A stretch of 15,522 bases of DNA from an uncultured Robinsoniella sp. (GCA_900539655.1 UQCR01000139.1:1-15522), one strand, 5' to 3'. Positions 7,505 through 13,450 are shown, counted from the stretch's first letter. Notes: generated from the sequence alone by a model not told the origin. Program-made: numbers and translations.

Positions 7505-8994
7505 CAGATCTTTTCCCGGTTCCCCAAAGTGCGGAGAATCTTTAAATTATATTCTTTGTGCCTGTGTTCTACGGAATAATTATTTTTCAGATGCAATGTG
7601 TACACGTCTATTGCCCAATTGATTAAAGTTACATCATCCCAGTAGATAATCTGGTGTTCACTTGGTATACATCTTGTATTCATGGACAGACACCATAGAT
7701 TTCGTTTCAGCCATACAGAAGAATGTCCGTAATGCTGGGCACCCGCCAAAATCAATACCTTTATATTTGGGGAATTTTCAAAAAATTCAACGGTGTCCAT
7801 TAAATGCCGGGTGTACTGCTCCTGGGTTTTCCGAATCTGTTTATTTGTTAATGAAGACAATTCATATTCTATCAGATATTCATAAGTAAGAGCCTTTTCC
7901 AGTGTGTCCAGATTTAAATGGTATGTACTCATATAATTGGAAGGAGTTCCAAGCATCGCCTGCCGGAAGGATTTGTAATAAAATAAACATCGTTCCCGAT
8001 CCTTTCCTTTGATGTTGTTATCATTGAGAATTTCAAACAATAGGGATTCACTCATGGTAGTAATACTTAAATAATTCCCATAGAAAAGACAGTCTTCTTT
8101 TCGCTGGGAGAGATAATTAATCGCAGTTAGAATTCGGTCAATATCTTTACCGGAATCCGTTGCAAGTATTTTATGTCCGTATAAATGTAAGACATGGTCA
8201 AATAACAGAGAATACTTATGTGTATTAAATGGGTCGGTAAACAGATTTGTATGCATGGGTATGGAAGGTTCAAGACTGTCATGACCTACCCCGATGCATC
8301 TGTCTGAAAGGGAATAGATACGGGGCAGAATTCCCTGAATGCGTTCAACATCCACAACGTACATGTTAATATTTTTGTGAAAGCGAATTTCATTTAAGGC
8401 TCCGATAAAGGGTAGAAATGACAGGTTATTCTGCAGGGGTGTAAACGCGAATTCAATATGGAAGTTTTTATCAGCCAGGCGAAACAGCCTGTCAACCGTA
8501 TTTTGCAGATATAATATATCGCGGCAGATCCAGGATACATGTTCAAATTCAAGGATTTTTAGTGTTCCCGGGAATAACATTTTTTCAGCTTCAGTCAGAA
8601 TAAAATCAAATGCACTTTTTCGGCCTTCTATACCGATATATAACTGCTGTACCGGAAGGACATCAAGGCCTGGCGATACATCTTTATTTTCTTCATTGTA
8701 AGTGGATAAAAATAATTTTAGATATTCATGGACCTGCTGAGGGGTCTTAATGTCGTCATCCGGATAGAACTCAGTTAAGGCCCGGTCCAATGGTCTGTAT
8801 ACCATTTGATTATTTCGTTCTGAAAAGTAGGATAAAACCAGTTCAAAATATGGAGAGCGGAGAGAAAGCCTCCGTTTGCCGGTCCTCCATTTGCTAATAG
8901 TGGTTCGGTCGATGTGTAAGTATTCGGATAATTCATCAAGTGAAATATCCAATAAGTCCATTACAATGCGTATGGATGTTTTATTTTTTTCCAT
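7504..8994 (-). CDS. XRE-type HTH regulator with large unassigned C-terminal region
   Basis: A 496-residue predicted cytoplasmic regulator. Residues about 8-45 form a helix-turn-helix (LSEYLHIDRTTISKWRTGKR), with the recognition helix around DRTTISKW. The remaining ~450 residues are mixed alpha/beta without a motif I can name, and are probably a sensing or oligomerisation region. I see no membrane segment. The ATG has GGAGGA five bases upstream and a good promoter at 9047-9075. It is convergent with, and immediately next to, the SipW matrix operon. A role like that of SinR on the Bacillus subtilis tapA-sipW-tasA operon is possible but is inference from position only. Confidence 0.8.
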   Translation of the reverse strand: MEKNKTSIRIVMDLLDISLDELSEYLHIDRTTISKWRTGKRRLSLRSPYFELVLSYFSERNNQMVYRPLDRALTEFYPDDDIKTPQQVHEYLKLFLSTYNEENKDVSPGLDVLPVQQLYIGIEGRKSAFDFILTEAEKMLFPGTLKILEFEHVSWICRDILYLQNTVDRLFRLADKNFHIEFAFTPLQNNLSFLPFIGALNEIRFHKNINMYVVDVERIQGILPRIYSLSDRCIGVGHDSLEPSIPMHTNLFTDPFNTHKYSLLFDHVLHLYGHKILATDSGKDIDRILTAINYLSQRKEDCLFYGNYLSITTMSESLLFEILNDNNIKGKDRERCLFYYKSFRQAMLGTPSNYMSTYHLNLDTLEKALTYEYLIEYELSSLTNKQIRKTQEQYTRHLMDTVEFFENSPNIKVLILAGAQHYGHSSVWLKRNLWCLSMNTRCIPSEHQIIYWDDVTLINWAIDVYTLHLKNNYSVEHRHKEYNLKILRTLGNREKI

Positions 8995-9046
8995 GTCATT
9001 CCTCCAATAGGTAAATTATCGAAACAAAGGATTGTTAAGATAAAAA

Positions 9047-9075
9047 ATTATACCATAGTAATTGGCGCGAATCAA
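9047..9075 (-). promoter_or_regulatory. Promoter of the XRE regulator
   Basis: On the minus strand: TTGATT (9075-9070), 17-nt spacer, TATAAT (9052-9047), with TGG just before it giving an extended -10. The start site would fall near 9040, leaving a leader of about 45 nt. Confidence 0.8.
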
Positions 9076-9093
9076 TGTCAAAATAGGGTAATA

Positions 9094-9147
9094 TGCCAAT
9101 AAGTTGGCAATCATGAACAAAAATTGTAAATTGCCAAATAAGTGTCA
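9094..9147. promoter_or_regulatory. Operator-like repeats upstream of the XRE regulator
   Basis: TGCCAA-TAAG-TTGGCA (9094-9109) is a perfect 6-bp dyad with a 4-nt spacer. A second, imperfect copy (TGCCAA-ATAA-GTGTCA, 9132-9147) follows 38 bp away. Both lie upstream of the -35 element, where an activator or autoregulator could bind. The binding protein is unknown. Confidence 0.45.
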
Positions 9148-9245
9148 GTAAGTGTTGGTTTTAGCGGAAAATTGACATTATTTATACTATTTATATATGT
9201 TCAAAAGTAACATTATTGCCTCATGGAATAAAATATACATCTTCC

Positions 9246-9446
9246 TTAATTATAGTCACTTAAAAAGCCTGGTACTTTTTTGCAAAATTCAAATAGTTCT
9301 CGATCGGTGAGATTGGGTGGCATAATTTCCCACAAAAAATCATAATCGTTATCTACTATTTTCCAATGGTAAAGTTCAACCAATAAAGTGACTCGGCCTG
9401 CATCCTGTTCTATTTCATTTATATAGATTTGCAGTTGTTCAATCAT
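9246..9446 (-). CDS. Small hypothetical protein (66 aa)
   Basis: A 66-residue acidic protein rich in aromatic residues (MIEQLQIYINEIEQ start, a YHWKI stretch, then PPNLTDRELFEFCKK). It is soluble, probably helical, with one cysteine and no signal or membrane segment. I do not recognise the family. It is supported as a gene by GGGAGGT about nine bases before the ATG and by a promoter with 17-bp spacing (9479-9507). It is divergent from the small HTH gene at 9563 across an operator-like region, so the two may be co-regulated. Confidence 0.65.
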   Translation of the reverse strand: MIEQLQIYINEIEQDAGRVTLLVELYHWKIVDNDYDFLWEIMPPNLTDRELFEFCKKVPGFLSDYN

Positions 9447-9478
9447 ATACTCATTACCTCCCTTATGCTATGCAATAT

Positions 9479-9507
9479 ATTATATTCTTTAATAAGAATA
9501 TATTCAA
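9479..9507 (-). promoter_or_regulatory. Promoter of the 66-aa protein
   Basis: On the minus strand: TTGAAT (9507-9502), 17-nt spacer, perfect TATAAT (9484-9479). The spacer is occupied by the dyad described at 9483-9519. Confidence 0.65.
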
Positions 9508-9519
9508 GAATAAGAATAT
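9483..9519. promoter_or_regulatory. Interleaved TATTC/GAATA operator-like repeats
   Basis: A perfect dyad TATTCTT-TAAT-AAGAATA (9483-9500), a second shorter dyad TATTC-AA-GAATA (9501-9512), and a direct repeat AATAAGAATAT at 9491-9501 and 9509-9519 (18 bp apart) sit between two divergent genes. The first dyad lies in the spacer of the minus promoter. The last copy overlaps a plus-strand TATAAT (9517-9522), the probable -10 of the HTH gene, which lacks a clear -35. The HTH protein is the obvious candidate binder. Confidence 0.5.
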
Positions 9520-9562
9520 AATTTATGCTAAGTCTAATATTAATAGAAAGGTAGGAATTATC

Positions 9563-9781
9563 ATGATTGATTTTACACCATTTTGGGAGACATTAAAAAA
9601 ATCCAACGAAACATACTATACGTTGACAAATAAGCACAATATTTCTTTTAGTACGTTAAACAAGCTAAAACATAATAAGGGTATCACTACTCAGAAACTG
9701 AATGATTTATGTAGAATTTTAAAATGTGATGTTTCAGATATATGCAGATATGTTCCTTCGGATGAGGATCAGCATTTATAA
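9563..9781 (+). CDS. Small Cro/C1-type (YozG-like) HTH regulator
   Basis: A 72-residue DNA-binding protein made almost entirely of one helix-turn-helix domain: WETLKKSN, NKHNISFSTLNKLKHNKGI (recognition region) and LNDLCRILKCDVSDICRYVP. The last helix pattern is typical of the HTH_26/YozG group. The start at 9563 is preferred because AAAGGTAGGA lies just upstream and the domain begins there. The frame is open back to 9470 but that extension is low-complexity Asn/Ile/Lys. It probably regulates itself and the divergent 66-aa gene through the repeats between them (inference). Confidence 0.85.
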   Translation: MIDFTPFWETLKKSNETYYTLTNKHNISFSTLNKLKHNKGITTQKLNDLCRILKCDVSDICRYVPSDEDQHL

Positions 9782-9803
9782 CAGGAGATTCGTAAAAGGA
9801 TAT

Positions 9804-9832
9804 GCTGGGGTAAGCCAGGGCAGTTCCTCAGC
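9804..9832 (+). other. Small hairpin downstream of the HTH gene
   Basis: GCTGGGG (9804-9810) can pair with CCTCAGC (9826-9832) with one wobble. It directly precedes the longer hairpin at 9836-9878. It may be part of the same 3' structure or of a small structured RNA; no known RNA family is recognised. Confidence 0.3.
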
Positions 9833-9835
9833 AAA

Positions 9836-9878
9836 ATATAAGATACCCGAGTGGAGGAAGCTTCGGGGTATCTTATAT
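9836..9878 (-). terminator. Terminator-like long hairpin
   Basis: A 15-bp stem (ATATAAGATACCC continuing to GA), with one bulged G on the 3' side, sits between the convergent genes ending at 9781 and 9895. On the minus strand it is followed by TTATATTTT, so it most likely ends the membrane-protein transcript. On the plus strand the trailing tract is poor (GGTTTATAAT). Confidence 0.65.
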
Positions 9879-9894
9879 GGTTTATAATATTACC

Positions 9895-10203
9895 TTAATT
9901 CGTAATAATCTCTTTTATTCCATTGATATTCTCAATTCTTAATACCTTTATTGATCGCATCCCCTTTTCCTGCTTTTCCAGCATCATCCACTCATCGTCA
10001 ATATCGATTAAAATACCTCTTGCGCTGTACATGATATCTATAGATACTAATGGGTCTTTTACAATAATTTCACAATTTTTATTTAGAAACTGTGGAATCA
10101 CATCTTTATAAGAAGTTTCTGTTCTGACTTTTTTTGAACCCGATAGCTCACATATGATATAGACCAATAATCCTATTACTACAAAAATAAGAAATGTTAC
10201 CAT
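9895..10203 (-). CDS. Membrane-anchored small protein with Sm-like-looking soluble domain
   Basis: A 102-residue protein: one N-terminal membrane helix (about 2-19, MVTFLIFVVIGLLVYIICEL), a short basic linker, then a compact beta-rich domain (about 40-100) with CEIIVKDP, GILIDIDDEWMMLE and the final VLRIENINGIKEI. The strand pattern resembles the C-terminal domain that many Lachnospiraceae XRE regulators carry after their HTH. That comparison is from memory and needs a profile search. GGAGGA lies six bases before the ATG. It is the second gene of an operon with the short XRE gene (42-nt gap), so the two may act together as a split regulator. The soluble domain probably faces the cytoplasm. 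Confidence 0.7.
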   Translation of the reverse strand: MVTFLIFVVIGLLVYIICELSGSKKVRTETSYKDVIPQFLNKNCEIIVKDPLVSIDIMYSARGILIDIDDEWMMLEKQEKGMRSIKVLRIENINGIKEIITN

Positions 10204-10245
10204 ATTTCGTCCTCCATTACTTCAAATCCGCTCACTGCATTTATG

Positions 10246-10395
10246 TCAATTAGTTAGAGCTTTGTCTAAAGCAGGGGCGCCCTGGCCGCATTCCCAGTTG
10301 GAAATGGTCTGCCTTGATACAGACAGCATATCTGCAAGATCCTGTTGGCTATAGTTATATTTTTTACGCAGTGCCATTAATTTTTCTCCAAGCAT
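10246..10395 (-). CDS. Very short XRE HTH protein (49 aa)
   Basis: MLGEKLMALRKKYNYSQQDL begins a canonical XRE helix-turn-helix with recognition helix SVSRQTISNWE. The usual motif GQGAPALDKA is followed by only three residues before a TGA, where relatives normally continue with another helix and a second domain. ATG 10395 is preferred, with AAGGAGAT seven bases upstream; the open frame extends to 10548 but is not protein-like. It is either a minimal DNA-binding protein or a truncated regulator. Neither alternative frame continues the family pattern across the 42-nt gap to the next gene, so this is not a simple one-base frameshift. Confidence 0.65.
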   Translation of the reverse strand: MLGEKLMALRKKYNYSQQDLADMLSVSRQTISNWECGQGAPALDKALTN

Positions 10396-10431
10396 AATTG
10401 ATCTCCTTTTCAGTTTCGTATACGTGCTTTT

Positions 10432-10437
10432 ATTATA
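10432..10437 (-). promoter_or_regulatory. Probable -10 element for the short XRE operon
   Basis: A perfect TATAAT on the minus strand, 37 bases before the start codon. The -35 position (about 10455-10460, TGGCTT) is weak, suggesting an activated or low-level promoter. Confidence 0.4.
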
Positions 10438-10573
10438 ATGAAAGCCTTTTAATAAAGCCAGCAAATATATTTGGAATTTTGTCAAATTTATTTGGCATAC
10501 TTGTTTTTGGGGGAATAAGAAAGAAAAATTTGAGAATCTGCTCAGCATTTAGTCGTAATTTTTTCGACACAGG

Positions 10574-10597
10574 TCAAAAAATGTAGACTTTATTTGA
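10574..10597. promoter_or_regulatory. 24-bp dyad operator, left copy
   Basis: Outer arms TCAAA/TTTGA and inner arms AATGT/ACTTT (one mismatch) around an AG centre. It covers the -35 of the promoter at 10584-10612. It matches the right copy (10657-10680) at 18 of 19 core positions when read in opposite orientation. Confidence 0.65.
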
Positions 10598-10612
10598 CGT
10601 ATGGTATATAAT
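10584..10612 (+). promoter_or_regulatory. Promoter of the HA-domain gene
   Basis: TAGACT (10584-10589), 17-nt spacer, TATAAT (10607-10612). The transcript would start near 10619 and have a ~115-nt leader that contains the right dyad. The -35 is embedded in the left dyad, so a bound protein would block it. Confidence 0.6.
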
Positions 10613-10656
10613 GTAAAAAGTAGTTAAAATAGTTAAAATTTACCAATTTTAGTGTG

Positions 10657-10680
10657 TCAAATAATGTCTACATTGTTTGA
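10657..10680. promoter_or_regulatory. 24-bp dyad operator, right copy
   Basis: Outer arms TCAAA/TTTGA and inner arms AATGT/ACATT are fully complementary; only the single positions between arms (T and G) and the CT centre break the dyad. The centre is 83 bp from that of the left copy, close to eight helical turns. Confidence 0.7.
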
Positions 10681-10732
10681 TCATACCCAGTTAACTTAAC
10701 TATTATAGAATAATCAGAAATGTGGAGAGAGT

Positions 10733-11221
10733 ATGAATGATTCTAAAACTGCAAATAAAAATAAACATGCCCGCTTGACCTGGGATGAGTGGTATGCGCT
10801 TGCCAGAGAATATTATATTTCTGAGCAGCATCTGAGAATACCGGCTAAATATATAACACCGGATGGACATCTTCTGGGACGGTGGATAGAAAGGCAGCGG
10901 GCTGCATATCATCAAAACGGAACATGTAAAATAGATGCCAGAAAAATTTACTTATTGAATCAAATCGGAATGTTATGGACCCTTGGAATCAGAAGAAAGT
11001 GGGAAATCTGGTATGAATATTGTGAAGAATATTACCAGAAATACGGAAATATTAATATACCTAAAGAATTTGTCTACAATCATGCTGCCCTGGGTGAATG
11101 GATTGTTTATCAAAGAAAATGTTTTCACAAGAATAAACTAAGTAAAATGAAGTGTATGAAACTAGAGGCGCTAAAGATCAACTGGAAAATGAGAAATAGG
11201 AAATTACATAAAATTATATAG
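10733..11221 (+). CDS. Stand-alone tandem helicase-associated (HA) domain protein
   Basis: A 162-residue basic protein with two HA-type repeats. Copy 1 (about 17-82) has W-x3-Y, HLRIPAKY, LGRWIERQR and IGMLW; copy 2 (about 90-151) has IWYEYCEEYYQKYG, NINIPKEF, LGEWIVYQR and a degenerate end. HA domains usually sit behind superfamily 2 helicases and are thought to bind nucleic acid. Here there is no helicase part and no nearby helicase gene, which is common in Firmicutes but functionally unexplained. The start has GGAGAGA five to six bases upstream. It is controlled by the promoter and paired dyads at 10574-10680. Confidence 0.85.
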   Translation: MNDSKTANKNKHARLTWDEWYALAREYYISEQHLRIPAKYITPDGHLLGRWIERQRAAYHQNGTCKIDARKIYLLNQIGMLWTLGIRRKWEIWYEYCEEYYQKYGNINIPKEFVYNHAALGEWIVYQRKCFHKNKLSKMKCMKLEALKINWKMRNRKLHKII

Positions 11222-11269
11222 TATCTAAGTATACAGTATATGCCGGTAAATGTAATTGGATGGAGGATT

Positions 11270-11401
11270 ATGGATAACTTTTGCTGTAATTGTATTTACT
11301 CTTCATATGGAAAGAAAAAAATCAACAGATGGTATTGCCATTTGAAAACATGGTATGTGAGAAAAAAGGGAACTTGCTGTTACTATAAATCCCTGTCTTA
11401 G
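11270..11401 (+). CDS. Small cysteine-rich protein (43 aa)
   Basis: ATG 11270 is preceded by GGAGGATT. The 43 residues contain Cys at 5, 6, 8, 23, 36 and 37, with a Tyr/Trp/Lys-rich frame (FCCNCIYSS, WYCHLKTW, GTCCYYKS). The spacing CxxC or CxC, then YC, then GxC and an aromatic resembles small metal-binding or zinc-ribbon-like proteins found in clostridial and phage genomes. It follows the HA gene by 49 nt, probably on the same transcript. The gene call rests on its ribosome binding site and composition. Function unknown. Confidence 0.65.
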   Translation: MDNFCCNCIYSSYGKKKINRWYCHLKTWYVRKKGTCCYYKSLS

Positions 11402-11440
11402 ATATATTTATTAACTTTTATAAAACACTTGTATATAACC

Positions 11441-11469
11441 TGGACAAACAGCCAATAATGATTTACAAT
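11441..11469 (+). promoter_or_regulatory. Promoter of the coiled-coil protein
   Basis: TGGACA (11441-11446), 17-nt spacer, TACAAT (11464-11469); each element has one mismatch to consensus. The start site near 11476 gives a leader of about 30 nt, ending with GGAGGA at 11495-11500. Confidence 0.75.
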
Positions 11470-11507
11470 ATTAGAAATAAAAGTAAATTATATTGGAGGA
11501 ATTAATC

Positions 11508-11717
11508 ATGGCAAGAGGACAGAGAAAATCAATTGATGATCAGATCGAAGTTTTGGACGAGCAAATTGCAAAAGTACAGGCTAAAATGGATGCTTTGTTA
11601 GATCAGAGAAAAGCTTTGGAACAGAAGAAAAGAGAAGAAGCGTTGGGCCAGCTGTATGATATGATTCAGGAGAGTGGAAAATCTATAGAAGATATTATGA
11701 CATTAATTACTGACTGA
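11508..11717 (+). CDS. Small coiled-coil protein (69 aa)
   Basis: MARGQRKSIDDQI opens a heptad-rich helix (about 8-48: IEVLDEQIAKVQAKMDALLD, then RKALEQKKREEA), followed by a short C-terminal helix pattern (LYDMIQESGKSIEDIMTLI). Similar small proteins occur widely in Lachnospiraceae and are sometimes labelled FliJ-like without good reason. ATG 11508 is preferred over TTG 11493 because GGAGGA lies eight bases before it. It has its own promoter and a strong terminator, so it is a monocistronic unit. Function unknown. Confidence 0.8.
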   Translation: MARGQRKSIDDQIEVLDEQIAKVQAKMDALLDQRKALEQKKREEALGQLYDMIQESGKSIEDIMTLITD

Positions 11718-11746
11718 TTCTTTACCGGAAGGTGTAGTATAGACAG

Positions 11747-11774
11747 GAGGCGTACAAAGGTATGCCTCTTTTTT
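11747..11774 (+). terminator. Intrinsic terminator of the coiled-coil gene
   Basis: A 9-bp stem GAGGCGTAC / GTATGCCTC (one G-T wobble) with an AAAG loop, followed directly by six T. Confidence 0.92.
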
Positions 11775-11824
11775 AATGAAAGCAATATTCTAACAGACTC
11801 CTGAACAGGTTCCGTATATTTATC

Positions 11825-11853
11825 TTGAAAATAAGTTGACAATTTGATATACT
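11825..11853 (+). promoter_or_regulatory. Promoter of the MATE gene
   Basis: TTGAAA (11825-11830), 17-nt spacer, TATACT (11848-11853), with TGA directly before the hexamer giving an extended -10. Predicted start near 11860; the leader to the ATG is about 74 nt. Confidence 0.75.
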
Positions 11854-11862
11854 TCAAATTGT
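11839..11862. promoter_or_regulatory. Perfect dyad operator over the MATE -10
   Basis: ACAATTTGA (11839-11847) and TCAAATTGT (11854-11862) are exact inverted copies flanking the -10 hexamer TATACT. A repressor bound here would occlude the promoter. Symmetric ~20-24 bp sites of this kind are usual for MarR- or TetR-type efflux regulators, but no such gene is in the window. Confidence 0.7.
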
Positions 11863-11880
11863 GATTGGGTGAGCACCTAC

Positions 11881-11915
11881 CGTATGCAAGGCTATATTCT
11901 TGCATGCGTTTTTTT
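11881..11915 (+). terminator. Leader terminator (attenuator) before the MATE gene
   Basis: A 10-bp stem CGTATGCAAG / CTTGCATGCG (one T-G wobble), 8-nt loop, then seven T, placed between the promoter and the MATE start codon. A smaller 5-bp hairpin (TGGGT-GAGC-ACCTA, 11866-11879) precedes it. The layout suggests conditional premature termination. I do not recognise a known riboswitch class. Confidence 0.7.
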
Positions 11916-11933
11916 GATTTAGGAGACTTTAAG

Positions 11934-13271
11934 ATGAACATTACAAAAAATAAAAAGGAAAACGTCGCATTTACACTAATTAAGTTCTGTATACCTCTTA
12001 TTTTAAGTGGAATATTACAGCAGCTTTATAATTGGGCGGATGCATTTATCGTAGGAAATATAACCGGAGAAAAGGCACTTGCAGCAATTGGTTCTACAAG
12101 TACTGTTATTAATTTTTTCCTTACAGCAATTACAGGCTTTACACTGGGACTTTCTATATTGTTCGCACAGAAATTTGGTGCAGGGAAAAAGGAGCATATA
12201 TCAAAAATAATTTCGGTTTTTTCTGTTTTAGCCGGAGGTATTTTTATACTTGTTCCGGTAATTGGTATGGCAGGAGCCTATCCGTTGCTTCGCATGTTAA
12301 ATACGACACCGGATACCATCCGAATGGCAGCGGATTATTTGCAGATCATATTGATTGGAATACCGATCCTTGCCGTTTATAATGTCTATGCTGCCGCACT
12401 TCGGGGAATCGGAAATAGCCGTGCGCCGTTTGGGGCTGTTTTGTGTTCTTCTATTGTGAATGTTATATTAGATATTGTATTCGTGGCTGTTTTCCATTGG
12501 GGCGTTATTGGTGCAGCGGCAGCTACGGTGATTTCCCAGACCGTCATGACAATTTTTATTGTTATATACAGTGTAAAGAAATATCCCTGCCTGTGTTTTT
12601 CCATAAAAAAATGGTCGCTGGATCGAATTGTCTTAAGAGAAGGGATTCATTTTGGCATACCGCCCATGATTCAATCCTGTATCAGCTCTTGCGGAGGGCT
12701 TATACTTCAGAACTTTATGAACGGTTTCGGAACACAGACTGTGGCTGCAATTACCACCGCATATCGTGTGGATACCATGATACTGCTGCCAATTATTAAT
12801 CTTGGATCGGGAATAGCGACCATCGTTGCACAGAATTTTGGAGCAGGAAAAAGAAAACAAATTCCAAAGATTGTATGTATTGGAACTGCCATTATGTTGT
12901 GCGTATCTCTAGTGTTGACGTGGCTGGTGGTTACGACCGGTGGATATCTGATTGCCATGTTTGGGGTTAGCCGTGAAGCTACAGAAATTGGCAAGGACTT
13001 CTTTCGGAAAATTGCAAGCTTTTATGCAGTTTACGGAATTGCCATGTCGATAAGAGGTTACATAGAAGGAATCGGGGATGTGCTGTTTTCAAGTATAGCG
13101 GGCGCAATTGCATTGATCTCACGAATTGTATTCTCATATGGTTTTGTTGGACTGTGTGGAAATATGATTATTGCATATGCGGAAGCGGGTTCCTGGGGCG
13201 TATTATTAATGTTGTATATTTTCCGTGTACTCTGGTTGAAATATAGCAAGAAACAAAAACAACAACGATAA
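11934..13271 (+). CDS. MATE family multidrug/cation efflux transporter
   Basis: A 445-residue inner-membrane protein of normal MATE length, expected to have 12 membrane helices. The two-fold internal repeat is visible: AQKFGAGKKEH in the first half and AQNFGAGKRKQ in the second; NWADAFIVGNITGEKALAAI near the start and FGTQTVAAITTAYRVD after the middle; RGIGNSRAP and RGYIEGIGD. It presumably exports cationic drugs or metabolites using a Na+ or H+ gradient; the substrate is unknown. ATG 11934 has AGGAGA upstream. The frame is open back to a TTG at 11865 but that runs through the terminator hairpin. The last codons (KKQKQQR) enter the AAC-rich tract that follows, so the C-terminal tail may be prone to variation. 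Confidence 0.95.
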   Translation: MNITKNKKENVAFTLIKFCIPLILSGILQQLYNWADAFIVGNITGEKALAAIGSTSTVINFFLTAITGFTLGLSILFAQKFGAGKKEHISKIISVFSVLAGGIFILVPVIGMAGAYPLLRMLNTTPDTIRMAADYLQIILIGIPILAVYNVYAAALRGIGNSRAPFGAVLCSSIVNVILDIVFVAVFHWGVIGAAAATVISQTVMTIFIVIYSVKKYPCLCFSIKKWSLDRIVLREGIHFGIPPMIQSCISSCGGLILQNFMNGFGTQTVAAITTAYRVDTMILLPIINLGSGIATIVAQNFGAGKRKQIPKIVCIGTAIMLCVSLVLTWLVVTTGGYLIAMFGVSREATEIGKDFFRKIASFYAVYGIAMSIRGYIEGIGDVLFSSIAGAIALISRIVFSYGFVGLCGNMIIAYAEAGSWGVLLMLYIFRVLWLKYSKKQKQQR

Positions 13272-13432
13272 TGACAACGACAACGACAAAAATGACAACA
13301 ATGACAACAATGACAACGACAACAATAACAACGACAACAATGACAACGACAACAACAACAATAACAACAGCTAACGGTAACAACAACAATAACAACAGCT
13401 AACGATAACAATAACAAACAATAATAACAATA
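13251..13432 (+). repeat. AAC/GAC microsatellite tract
   Basis: About 180 bases composed almost entirely of AAC, GAC, AAT and TAAC units, nearly free of T and G. It begins in the last codons of the MATE gene and ends just before the ribosome binding site (13433-13440) of the acetyltransferase. It contains a 28-bp tandem duplication. Such a tract is expected to be unstructured as RNA and to change length by slippage. Confidence 0.9.
13353..13408 (+). repeat. Tandem 28-bp duplication inside the microsatellite
   Basis: Units 13353-13380 and 13381-13408 are identical at 27 of 28 positions (G versus A at the 25th base). Each contains CAGCTAACG, a non-AAC landmark that makes the duplication unmistakable. 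It indicates recent expansion. Confidence 0.9.
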
Positions 13433-13450
13433 AGAAAGGAAATGTAACAT

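Noticed and set aside
7662..7889. Plus-strand open frame within the XRE regulator, and other short antisense frames such as 854-1048, 2017-2358 and 15160-15372
   Set aside because: All lie inside well-supported genes in other frames and lack ribosome binding sites or family-like sequence.
9172..9200. TTGACA followed by AT-rich sequence as a plus-strand promoter
   Set aside because: No good -10 at proper spacing, and the next gene (9246-9446) is on the opposite strand.
10572..10682. The promoter between inverted repeats as an invertible (phase-variable) switch or a MITE
   Set aside because: Each repeat is itself nearly palindromic, so the inverted arrangement carries little information; no flanking target duplication and no recombinase gene is present. 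Paired operators explain it better.
11865..11933. Upstream-extended MATE start at TTG 11865
   Set aside because: The frame passes through the terminator hairpin and its T-tract, whereas ATG 11934 has a proper AGGAGA site and begins at the typical MATE N-terminus.
13251..13432. CRISPR-like array
   Set aside because: There are no regular unique spacers and no cas genes; units are 3-30 nt and of simple composition.
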